DNA from: CAVORB01 sp963698495
GTDB taxonomy: Bacteria > Pseudomonadota > Gammaproteobacteria > Chromatiales > Chromatiaceae
DNA length: 64,000 nucleotides
Assembly: GCA_963698495.1 (NCBI GenBank)
Contig: CAVORB010000001.1
Span: 62,001-126,000, forward strand
Direction of reading: 5' to 3'
The translations under genes were made by a program, and so were the position numbers. A model generated the notes under the pieces. It was not told the DNA's origin and did not search any database. It saw only the letters and a list, made by a program, of their open reading frames with translations. Shown here piece after piece: positions 43,664-50,907 of this stretch (position 1 is the stretch's first letter; each line of letters starts with the position of its first letter).

Positions 43664-44148
43664 CAGGCGTCCTCGGAGGTGATGTAGAGGGCGTGGAAGG
43701 TGGCGTTCTCGAGCACGAAGTCGTCCTCCGGCAGCTGGTAGGCCCAGTTGCTGAGCTTGACCTCGTGCAAGGTCAGGGTGTTGACCGCGTTGTTGGTCGG
43801 GCTGGCCACGCGCACCGTCATGTTGAACGCCGGCTGTGCCCAGTTGCCGCCCGGCCGGCCGTTGGCCGCCTCGCCCAGCAGAAGGCTGAGCATGGCGCCG
43901 TTGACGAAGGCGCGGCCGATGCTTCCGGTGATATTCACGTTGCCGGGACGCAGCTGGCTCGCGTAGCGCTGGCCGATCTCGTGGAAGGGGCGCACCTCGG
44001 CATGGACCTCGATGCGGATGTCCTGCACCCGGCCCACGGTCACCAGCTCGTTGGCATCGATCACCGTCTGGGCCGCTTCACCCTCTGTACCTTCGGGGCT
44101 GGAGAGCAGGAGGGCGCCGTCCGCTCCGGTGAAGACTTCAGTGTTCAT
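43663..44148 (-). CDS. contractile tail tube protein
   Basis: A 161-residue inner tube protein. Its order and length (150-170) are right, directly after the sheath gene. Landmarks include RVQDIRIEVHAEVRPFHEIG and NVNITGSIGRAFVNGAMLSL, forming the beta-barrel of Hcp-like hexameric rings, and a late LTLHEVKLSNWAYQLPEDDF. Together with the sheath it makes the injection tube. Confidence 0.88.
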   Translation of the reverse strand: MNTEVFTGADGALLLSSPEGTEGEAAQTVIDANELVTVGRVQDIRIEVHAEVRPFHEIGQRYASQLRPGNVNITGSIGRAFVNGAMLSLLLGEAANGRPGGNWAQPAFNMTVRVASPTNNAVNTLTLHEVKLSNWAYQLPEDDFVLENATFHALYITSEDA

Positions 44149-44161
44149 GTCTGTTCTCCTG

Positions 44162-45235
44162 TCACTCCAAGACCATGGTTACGGCGACGAAGTCGATGCT
44201 GAAGGTCGGCTGCAGCAGTACGTTGACGATGGCGCGGCCCTCGATCTCGTCGCGGCGCGTGGCCGTTACCTCCAGGCTGTAGTTCGTTAGCTGCTCGTCC
44301 ACCAGCATGCTGGTGAGAAAGCCGTCGATCGCCCCCTGCAGGGCGGCGCGGACGCGCTCGTTGTTGAGACGCCCGATGAAGGGGTTGGATACCTTGCGGA
44401 TACCCGCCTTGGCGAAATCCACGATCCGGCGGGTGGTCACCTGGGTGAAGCCGCCGGTATCGGTAGTCAGGCCGCGCACCACCCGCACCCCCTCGCGCTG
44501 CTCGAGGGTGAAGATCCGGCTTTGCGCGAGGTTGACGCGCTCGCTGTAGGAGAAGCGCTGCGTCAGGCGGCCGACACTGGGCAGGGTCTTGTTGGTCGGG
44601 CTCGACTGGGGAGAGAGGGTGGACAGCAGCCCCGCCACCGGCGCCGCGATGTAGTTGCCGGGCAGCGCCACGTCGGTCGCCGGATTGGCCGGGTCCGGGA
44701 CGAAGTAGCCTGGCGCGGCCAGGATCACCCGGTCGTTGTCGACCACCTGCGCGGCGACGGCGGCCGCATCCGCGCCGTCGGCCCCGATCACGGCGATCAG
44801 GTCCTGGCCGTTGTTCTCCGACGACTCGAGGATCGGCTGCAGCACCGCCAGCGCGGTGCCCGTATCCAGCTCCGGAGCCACCAGGATCTGCACGTCCTCC
44901 TTGATCACCTCGGCGAATGCCGCCTCGTAATCCGACTGCACCGCCGCGGCGGCCACGCCGCGCGCGTAGAGGGTGCGCGCCCCGCCCTTGAACAGCTCGG
45001 TGGCGATGCGCGTCAGGTTGAGGGTGCGGGTCGTGATCGCATCGGAGGCGCCGAACGCCTCCGCCGCCTCTGCCGCGCTCGACAGGCTGTGGGTCTCCCC
45101 CACTCCCTGGCTGGCGGTGCCTACCACACCGATGTTGCCGGTCGATATGCCCCCGACGCCGATCAGGCCCTCGGACCTGACGCGTATGTAGGTACCCGGC
45201 AGGACCAGGTTCGCACTGACAAACTCTTCGGCCAT
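44162..45235 (-). CDS. contractile tail sheath protein
   Basis: A 357-residue sheath subunit. The C-terminal domain is classic: EQREGVRVVRGLTTDTGGFT, then RRIVDFAKAGIRKVSNPFIG, and the closing VNVLLQPTFSIDFVAVTMVL strand, which weaves into neighbours in the contracted state. The N-terminal PGTYIRVRSEGLIGVGG is the typical opening. Compared with R-pyocin sheath (386) it is slightly shorter. It is the strongest evidence that this cluster is contractile. Confidence 0.96.
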   Translation of the reverse strand: MAEEFVSANLVLPGTYIRVRSEGLIGVGGISTGNIGVVGTASQGVGETHSLSSAAEAAEAFGASDAITTRTLNLTRIATELFKGGARTLYARGVAAAAVQSDYEAAFAEVIKEDVQILVAPELDTGTALAVLQPILESSENNGQDLIAVIGADGADAAAVAAQVVDNDRVILAAPGYFVPDPANPATDVALPGNYIAAPVAGLLSTLSPQSSPTNKTLPSVGRLTQRFSYSERVNLAQSRIFTLEQREGVRVVRGLTTDTGGFTQVTTRRIVDFAKAGIRKVSNPFIGRLNNERVRAALQGAIDGFLTSMLVDEQLTNYSLEVTATRRDEIEGRAIVNVLLQPTFSIDFVAVTMVLE

Positions 45236-45283
45236 GATTGCCTCCCTTCCACCAATGAGATCGAGATTAGGCGCGCCGGCGCA

Positions 45284-46372
45284 TCAGAGCCCGACCCAGC
45301 GCAGGGACCGGAACCTTGCCGTGGCACAGTTCCGACAGAGGAAACCCACCGACCCGGGCGGCGGCGGGACATGCTCCCGTGCCGTCAGCACCGGCGCATT
45401 GTCGATCGCCAGTTGCAGCTCACCGTTCTGCTGGATCAGGCGGAGATGATGGTCTCCGGGACCGTAGGAATTACCGTCGTCCTGGCCTCCGGCATCGAGA
45501 AACGAGAGGGTTCCGCCAGCCTTCCTGCCGAGAAGCCGGTACGGCGTAGGCTGGCTCATGATGAAGAAGTGATAGTTCTCGAGGTCCCGGAAGTTGAAGA
45601 CCAGGCCTAAGCCACCCGCCTCCGCGCCCATCTCGGCGAAAAGGACCCAGTCGCGCGGCAGTTGCGGAACCATCGTGTCGCGAAGCACCAGGTAGGTGCC
45701 GCGCTTGCTCGGGTTGAAGGCGTTGCTCCCGCCGCTGACGAGGGAGGTCTGTTCCACCTGCCCAGGTCCCGCGTTGTAGGTCCAGCTACCGTGCCCGTTG
45801 TTGACCGGGGCGTCGTCGATGGCGGAAAAGGCCGCGAGCGGGTCGGCGCTGAAATCTGCGCCGTAGAGCAGCCGCGGGGGATTGTCCGTGGCGTGCAGGA
45901 GCAGATCGATGGGGAGCGAATCGATCAAGCCCGCGGGCGCGTCGGGCAGCTTGCGGTACTCGAAGTCGACATCGAAGCGCATGTCCTTGCCGGCCGCGAC
46001 CGTGAGGCCGGATTCCGGACCCAGATAGACGGGTCCGAAGCCGGTGTCGCGGACGATGCGGAAGATGCCCTGGCCGCGCAGATTGGTCTGATCGGCGGTG
46101 AGCAGCGCATTGGCGACCGCGGACTCGGCAACGCCGAGACCGCCGACGCTGTCGGCCTTGACCCGGATCACCACCTGCGCCTGCAGCCGGCGCGCGTGGA
46201 TCTCACCCCGGGGCACCGGATGCAGGCCAACGTAGCCTCCGATGCCGCTGGGATGGCTTTTCACGGGGTTGACCTGGACGTCCGGTGTCAGCTCCGGACT
46301 CGCGGGCGGCGGCAACATTCCGGCAACCGCGAGGCGCAGGGCCTGGACGGCGTCGGCAACGGGGGCATCCAT
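45284..46372 (-). CDS. tail terminator/neck-like protein fused to a LamG-like domain
   Basis: First gene of the leftward tail cluster, 362 residues. The N-terminal about 180 residues (RRLQAQVVIRVKADSVGGLG, MRFDVDFEYRKLPDAP) resemble small tail-terminator or tail-completion proteins that cap the tube. The C-terminal half (about 195-362: PRDWVLFAEMGAEAGGLGLV, DLENYHFFIMSQPTPYRLL, LRLIQQNGELQLAIDNAPVL) is a concanavalin/LamG-like beta-sandwich, usually carbohydrate binding. The fusion is unusual for a neck protein. No portal or capsid gene follows or precedes it. Confidence 0.7.
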   Translation of the reverse strand: MDAPVADAVQALRLAVAGMLPPPASPELTPDVQVNPVKSHPSGIGGYVGLHPVPRGEIHARRLQAQVVIRVKADSVGGLGVAESAVANALLTADQTNLRGQGIFRIVRDTGFGPVYLGPESGLTVAAGKDMRFDVDFEYRKLPDAPAGLIDSLPIDLLLHATDNPPRLLYGADFSADPLAAFSAIDDAPVNNGHGSWTYNAGPGQVEQTSLVSGGSNAFNPSKRGTYLVLRDTMVPQLPRDWVLFAEMGAEAGGLGLVFNFRDLENYHFFIMSQPTPYRLLGRKAGGTLSFLDAGGQDDGNSYGPGDHHLRLIQQNGELQLAIDNAPVLTAREHVPPPPGSVGFLCRNCATARFRSLRWVGL

Positions 46373-46425
46373 GTTGCTGTAGTTATCGTTGGGGTTGCGG
46401 ACGCGATGCGTCCCTCGGTTCCTGA

Positions 46426-46454
46426 CGAATAGTCAAGGCCCTGAGGGTTGTCAA
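46426..46454 (-). promoter_or_regulatory. candidate sigma-70 promoter of the tail cluster
   Basis: On the minus strand a perfect -35 TTGACA (46454-46449) is followed after exactly 17 bases by TATTCG (46431-46426), a 3/6 match to the -10. The start would be near 46419, about 47 nt before the first tail gene. A second TTGACT overlaps the -10 region. Confidence 0.5.
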
Positions 46455-46538
46455 TGCGCCGGTCCCCTGCTTCCGTACAAATACCGAGCCCCCTCCGCGC
46501 CGCTACGGAGGCGCCGGCCCCTCGGCTCGACGCGTGTC

Positions 46539-46544
46539 TATACT
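46539..46544 (+). promoter_or_regulatory. candidate -10 element for the Bell/NLR operon
   Basis: TATACT, preceded by TG four bases earlier, lies about 74 bp before the Bell-like gene on the plus strand. No good -35 is visible. It is part of the 245-bp divergent region shared with the tail cluster. Confidence 0.3.
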
Positions 46545-46617
46545 CTGTCGGCAGGGGCTCGTCGTCGCATCCGCCGACGAACCGAGGTCGATCCCGTTCT
46601 GCCGTGGAGGGCCGCTC

Positions 46618-46998
46618 ATGGAGCTCGTTCTGACCGCCATTCTGGGTGCGCTGACCAAGCTCAGCGATACCGCCGTGCGCGACGCCTACGAGGGACTGAA
46701 GGGCATGATCCGACGCAAATTCGGCGGCGCCATCGCCGACGCAGTCGACGGGGTCGAGAAGAAGCCGGACTCGGAGGCGCGCAAGGGCGTGCTCAAGGAA
46801 GAGCTCGCCGATGGCGAGGTGGACCGGGACCCGGAGCTGCTCGCCGCAGCCAAGGCGCTGATCGACGCCGTTCAGGCACTGCCGGACGGCAAGGCCACGA
46901 TCCAGAACATCCGCGTCAGTCAGCACATACAAGGCGATCGCAACGTGGTCAGCGCGACCGGCGACATCCATATCAAGACCGGCCCGGAGCCCGACTGA
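46618..46998 (+). CDS. Bell-like effector with C-terminal amyloid (BASS-like) motif
   Basis: A 126-residue protein. Residues 1-90 are an amphipathic helical domain (ELVLTAILGALTKLSDTAV, VRDAYEGLKGMIRRKFGG, then an acidic DSEARKGVLKEELADGE and DPELLAAAKALIDAV), matching the Bell domain described for bacterial amyloid signalling and compared with fungal HeLo and MLKL pore-forming domains. Residues 97-120 carry the motif Q-x-I-x-G-x-x-N-V-V-x3-G-D-I-H-I, repeated at the start of the next gene. The model (inference): the NLR nucleates an amyloid fold that is copied by this protein, which then damages the membrane. ATG at 46618 has GGAGGG 6 nt upstream. 27 bp separate it from the NLR. Confidence 0.75.
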   Translation: MELVLTAILGALTKLSDTAVRDAYEGLKGMIRRKFGGAIADAVDGVEKKPDSEARKGVLKEELADGEVDRDPELLAAAKALIDAVQALPDGKATIQNIRVSQHIQGDRNVVSATGDIHIKTGPEPD

Positions 46999-47025
46999 CG
47001 CGCGGATCTCGACCGGACGACCGGG

Positions 47026-49176
47026 GTGGCCGACTATCAGATCAACCAGAACGTCACCGGAGCGGGCAATTTCGTCGTCGGCGTCGGCGACATCCACATC
47101 GGCTACCGCCTCGACGCCGAAGCTGCGCGCAACCGCCAGATCCTCGACGACCTGCTGGACAAGGTCGAACGGTTCTGGATCCGTTCGATCCTCGATCCGC
47201 TGACCGCCAGCCGATCCTGGCTCGAGCTGAGCGAGGAATCCCAGAACGGCCTGATCGGCAACCCTCTGGCTCAGACCCTGGACATGGAGCAGGCCACCGG
47301 CCGCGGCTACCAGCCCTCGGACCCCAACGCCGACATCAGCGACATCTACCTCGGCGTCGGACGCACGCTCCTCATCCTCGGTGAGCCCGGCGCGGGCAAG
47401 ACCATCGCCTTGCTCAAGCTCGCGAAGACCCTGATCGCCCGCGCCCGCGGCGACCCGCGGCAGCTCGAGCCAATCCCTGTGGTCCTGCCGCTGGGCGGCT
47501 GGAACGCCCGCAGCCAAACCCTGCTCGACTGGGCGGCCGGGCAGCTTGCCGAGCTCTACTTCGTCAGCGATGGGACACGCTTGATCCAGGAGAGGAGGCT
47601 GGCCCTCCTGCTGGACGGACTGGACGAGGTCGCCGACGATCAGCAAGGGCGTTGCGCCCGGGCGATCAACCAGTTCAACCGCACCGTCGGCTCCCCGGGC
47701 ATGGCGGTCTGCAGCCGGCTGCAGGACTACCGCAATCTCATCGCCGCCGATCCGGAGAGCCGGCTGCGACTGTATGGCGCCGTGAGCATTCAAGCGCTCG
47801 CCGACGCGCAGATCGAACGCTACCTGGAGGGCCTCGGCGCGGGGCTGGCTCCACTGCGGCAGGCGCTGGGCAGGAGCCCGGACCTGCGCGCCCTCGCCCG
47901 TACGCCCCTGATGCTCAACGTCATGGCAGTCGCCTTCGAGGCGCGCGAAGACGACCCACGCCCGGATGCCACCGCGATCGAGGAACCGACCCTCGCATGG
48001 CTGTTCGACGCCTACATCGAACGCATGCTCGGTCGGGCACGGAATCGCAACGGGCTCCCGAATCGGGACCGGATGTTCGCCTGGCTCGGATGGTTGGCGC
48101 GTCGAATGCGGGCTCAGCATCAACCCCTGCTCCTGCTGGAAAGGCTGCAGCCGAGCTGGCTGGAACGCAGGAGCGACCGCTGGCTTTATGTCGAGCTCAG
48201 CCGGATGCTCGCCGGCGCGGCCTTCGGCCTGATCATCGCGTTGACAGAATGGCTGGGCACGCCGGTCCAGGCGGCGGGCATCGAGGTCCAGCCCGGCGAG
48301 CTGGCGCTCGGTGCCCTGCTGGGGACCGGGGCCGGGTTCGTCATGGGGCTGATCGATGCGCTGGTCATGCGCGACCGCGGCGGGAATCCCCGGCTCGGTT
48401 GGGTGCGCCTGATTCAGGCGCTGGCCCTGGGTGCACTGTACGCGCCCTTGTGGGGCACGGCAGCCTGGCTCTTGACTGCCGACGCGGGCGCGAAGACCGC
48501 CTGGGGGGAGGCGATCGGCTGGGGAATCCTCGGGGGCGCCTTCTTTGCCACCCGAAACGGCCTTTGCCTGGGCATGGACATACGCCTGCCCGAGCTGCTG
48601 CGCTGGTCCTGGACCGGCCTGGGGCGCGGACTCGTGAAGGGCGCAGCCATCGGTGCGGTGCTGGCCGCCGCAACCACCTTGCTATCCCAACCGGCCGACC
48701 TGCTCGACAGCGGGCCATACGCCACGGCGATGCTCGCTACCGGCGCCCTGATCGGCTGTACGGTCGGCGCCCTGTTCGGCGCCTTCCGGGGCGAGACCCT
48801 GCCGCAGCAGGTGGCCCCGAACCAGGGCGTCCGCGAGACCCTCAAGGGCAGTCTCCTGGTCTTCGCGATCACGGCGGCGGCCCTGGGCCTCCTCACCGGT
48901 GGCGCGACCGCCGCCCTGTATCACGGCCTCTACGGGCTGTGGCTCGGGCTCCTGGTCGGTCTCACCATCGGACTCGCCGCCGCACTCTGGTACGGCGGTC
49001 TCGCCCTGATCCGGCACTTCACGCTGCGGGGGGTGCTGGCGCTGCGCGGCTACACGCCGTTGCGCTACGTATCCTTTCTCAATCATGCCTGCGACCTGAT
49101 CTTCCTGCGCCGGATCGGCGGCGGCTACCAGTTCGCGCACGACCTGCTGCGCCAGCATCTCGCCAACCGGGGATAG
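47026..49176 (+). CDS. NACHT NTPase (NLR) with N-terminal amyloid motif and membrane C-terminus
   Basis: A 716-residue STAND NTPase. Residues 3-25 repeat the motif of the upstream gene (Q-x-V-x-G-x-x-N-F-V-x3-G-D-I-H-I). A NACHT domain follows with Walker A GEPGAGKT at 119-126 and Walker B ALLLDGLDE at 193-201, then the helical part containing TPLMLNVMAVAFE. From about residue 395 to 660 there are roughly eight hydrophobic segments (MLAGAAFGLIIALTEWLG and similar), so it is likely membrane-bound, a form seen in some prokaryotic NACHT proteins. No leucine-rich or TPR sensor repeats are seen, so the trigger is unclear. GTG start. Confidence 0.85.
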   Translation: MADYQINQNVTGAGNFVVGVGDIHIGYRLDAEAARNRQILDDLLDKVERFWIRSILDPLTASRSWLELSEESQNGLIGNPLAQTLDMEQATGRGYQPSDPNADISDIYLGVGRTLLILGEPGAGKTIALLKLAKTLIARARGDPRQLEPIPVVLPLGGWNARSQTLLDWAAGQLAELYFVSDGTRLIQERRLALLLDGLDEVADDQQGRCARAINQFNRTVGSPGMAVCSRLQDYRNLIAADPESRLRLYGAVSIQALADAQIERYLEGLGAGLAPLRQALGRSPDLRALARTPLMLNVMAVAFEAREDDPRPDATAIEEPTLAWLFDAYIERMLGRARNRNGLPNRDRMFAWLGWLARRMRAQHQPLLLLERLQPSWLERRSDRWLYVELSRMLAGAAFGLIIALTEWLGTPVQAAGIEVQPGELALGALLGTGAGFVMGLIDALVMRDRGGNPRLGWVRLIQALALGALYAPLWGTAAWLLTADAGAKTAWGEAIGWGILGGAFFATRNGLCLGMDIRLPELLRWSWTGLGRGLVKGAAIGAVLAAATTLLSQPADLLDSGPYATAMLATGALIGCTVGALFGAFRGETLPQQVAPNQGVRETLKGSLLVFAITAAALGLLTGGATAALYHGLYGLWLGLLVGLTIGLAAALWYGGLALIRHFTLRGVLALRGYTPLRYVSFLNHACDLIFLRRIGGGYQFAHDLLRQHLANRG

Positions 49177-49213
49177 AGGGCGCCAAGACACCCCAGCAAA
49201 CGGAGGACACACG

Positions 49214-50038
49214 ATGGAAGTGAGAAGACATTCTCGGAGCGGGCTCGCGCTGTTGGTCGGCGCGTGCATCCTGAGCCAGGGTTGCGAAACCACTCCGCAG
49301 GGCGGCTACGGCACCGCGGCACCGAGCGCGACATGCGAGCGCATCGCGACCCTGAGACTGGCCGGTGAGCGACGGGTATTCCTCAACGGCAAGCAGGCCG
49401 AGGACGGGGCGGCGGTGTGCAACGGCGACCGGGTCTCCACCGGCGCCGATAGCAGCGCCTTCGTCCAGCTGCCGCGCGGGGGCCTGGTCCAGTTCGACCA
49501 GAACACCGACCCGATATTCCGGGTGCTGCAGGAGCTTGTCATCGAGGTCTTCGGCTTGAACCAAGGGCAGATCTTCGCCCAATCGCCGGCGGGAGGGCAG
49601 ATCGTCGTGCGCAACCCGGACGGCGACCTGGAGACCCAGGGAACCCAGATCAACCTGCGCACCGCGCCGGAGATGTCCGTCCTGACCGTGATCGAGGGCC
49701 GGGTGAACCTGACTCGCCCCCAGGTCGTCGCCGTCTCCGGCGGCGAGCAGGTGGGCTTCACCCGCGGAGCCCTCGAATACCGGCGCGCCCTGTCGCCAGC
49801 CGATGTGGCGGGAGTCGTGCGCTGGCGCTCGCGCTATCCGCTTCCGGATGGCAGACAACCGCCTCCGGAGGACTCCGCCAAGACCTCGTCAGTCCTGCCG
49901 GGCATCCTCGGCGTGATCGCGGCGGGCATCATCGCCCACGAGATCTACTCGGATCGGGACTCGGACAAGGCCCCGCCGCGGACCGATCAGCCATCGGACT
50001 ATCCGCAGCACGAAGTCGGCGTCCGCAACGTCAGATAG
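49214..50038 (+). CDS. FecR-domain lipoprotein
   Basis: A 274-residue protein. Residues 1-24 make a lipoprotein signal ending in the lipobox ILSQGC, so it is lipid-anchored outside the inner membrane. Residues about 60-190 match the FecR domain (GDRVSTGADSSAFVQLPRGG, then INLRTAPEMSVLTVIEGRVN), found in sigma-factor regulators and in structural anchors. A second hydrophobic stretch (VLPGILGVIAAGIIAHEIY) near 228-246 lies before a proline-rich tail. It follows the NLR by 38 bp and may belong to the same transcript. Link to signalling is unproven. Confidence 0.75.
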   Translation: MEVRRHSRSGLALLVGACILSQGCETTPQGGYGTAAPSATCERIATLRLAGERRVFLNGKQAEDGAAVCNGDRVSTGADSSAFVQLPRGGLVQFDQNTDPIFRVLQELVIEVFGLNQGQIFAQSPAGGQIVVRNPDGDLETQGTQINLRTAPEMSVLTVIEGRVNLTRPQVVAVSGGEQVGFTRGALEYRRALSPADVAGVVRWRSRYPLPDGRQPPPEDSAKTSSVLPGILGVIAAGIIAHEIYSDRDSDKAPPRTDQPSDYPQHEVGVRNVR

Positions 50039-50104
50039 GCCGAAACGGCGCGTTTTCGGACTCTGCCTGGCCAGAACAGAGGGGGTCGCGGCCCGAGGAG
50101 ACGC

Positions 50105-50167
50105 TGATCACCGGCCATCCTGGCCAAAATCGGCACGCCACCCAAGAAGCCTGATTCCGGGGTGGCT
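50105..50167. repeat. intergenic repeat, copy 1
   Basis: A 63-bp block with two stem-loops (GGCCA-TCC-TGGCC and GCCACCC...GGGTGGC) that is closely matched at 58099-58158. Both copies lie between convergent genes, so it may act as a two-way terminator or a REP-like element. Confidence 0.6.
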
Positions 50168-50220
50168 ACGTTTTCAAACGCTTACGCGCTCGAAAATGGC
50201 GTCTCCTCCCTGTGCCGCGG

Positions 50221-50245
50221 CAAGCGCTGAATCGATCAGCGCTTG
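50221..50245. terminator. strong hairpin between convergent genes
   Basis: CAAGCGCTGA and TCAGCGCTTG pair over ten bases around the loop ATCGA. It has no T-run but lies 25 bp after the stop of the redoxin gene, and could help end transcription from either side. Confidence 0.5.
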
Positions 50246-50269
50246 CCCAAGCGTCCCGTACCGACCGGT

Positions 50270-50890
50270 TCAGTACTTCACGGAGCAGCCGTAGGGTGGC
50301 GTGACGGCGACCGCGACGCTCCTGCCCGCCGCGATATCGGCCATCGCCGCGCGCAGGTGGTTCTTGGCCTTGGGCACATCGGCCGGATCGGTGCTGCGGA
50401 TGTCGTCGATGCCGCCCATGTAGCGCAGGATCCCTTTCTGGTCGACGAGGTACATGTGCGGCGTGGTGCGGGCGCCATAGGCGCGGCCGATGTCCCCCTG
50501 CTCGTCGAGCAATACCGCCGCCGGCGCGGCGCCGCGGCTCCGAGTCAGCTCATCGGCCTCGCCCGCGGACACGTGGCCCTGCTTGCCGGGGGCGGATGAG
50601 ATGACCGAGAGCCAGACATAGCCGGCATCCGCGGCCTCTTTCTGCAGCGCCTGCATGTTGCCCGATTCGTAATGCTTGCGCACGTACGGGCAGTCGTGAT
50701 TGGTCCATTCCAGGATCACGAGCTTGCCCTTCAGTTCACCCAGGCTCCAGGACTTGCCGCTCGTGTCCACGCCGCTGAAGTCGGGTGCCGGCTGACCCAC
50801 CTCGGGCGACGCGGCGAGGCCCCCGGCGAACAGCGCCAGGGCGAGCGCCAAACTCATGCGGAGGCAGTCGATCCGTGCGGATGTCTTCAT
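50270..50890 (-). CDS. secreted redoxin (thioredoxin/peroxiredoxin-like)
   Basis: A 206-residue periplasmic redoxin. The signal peptide is SLALALALFAGGLAASPEV, followed by PAPDFSGVDTSGKSWSLGEL and the active-site region HDCPYVRKHY, with one cysteine in place of CxxC. A late PPYGCSVKY tail carries another cysteine and is conserved in this subfamily. It likely reduces peroxide or thiols using electrons from the DsbD-like gene next door, which ends 17 bp upstream. ATG at 50890 has AGGAGAA upstream; the frame open to 50911 has none. Confidence 0.85.
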   Translation of the reverse strand: MKTSARIDCLRMSLALALALFAGGLAASPEVGQPAPDFSGVDTSGKSWSLGELKGKLVILEWTNHDCPYVRKHYESGNMQALQKEAADAGYVWLSVISSAPGKQGHVSAGEADELTRSRGAAPAAVLLDEQGDIGRAYGARTTPHMYLVDQKGILRYMGGIDDIRSTDPADVPKAKNHLRAAMADIAAGRSVAVAVTPPYGCSVKY

Positions 50891-50907
50891 GTCGGTTCTC
50901 CTGTAGT

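Noticed and set aside
22929..46372. Complete prophage
   Set aside because: No capsid, portal, terminase, integrase, repressor or attachment sites seen; only tail parts.
22929..46372. Type VI secretion system
   Set aside because: Single P2-like sheath rather than TssB/TssC, and no TssJLM membrane complex or ClpV.
46288..48123. 611-codon minus-strand frame across the NLR start
   Set aside because: Shadow of the NACHT gene and tail gene; no family features and it would cross the divergent promoter.
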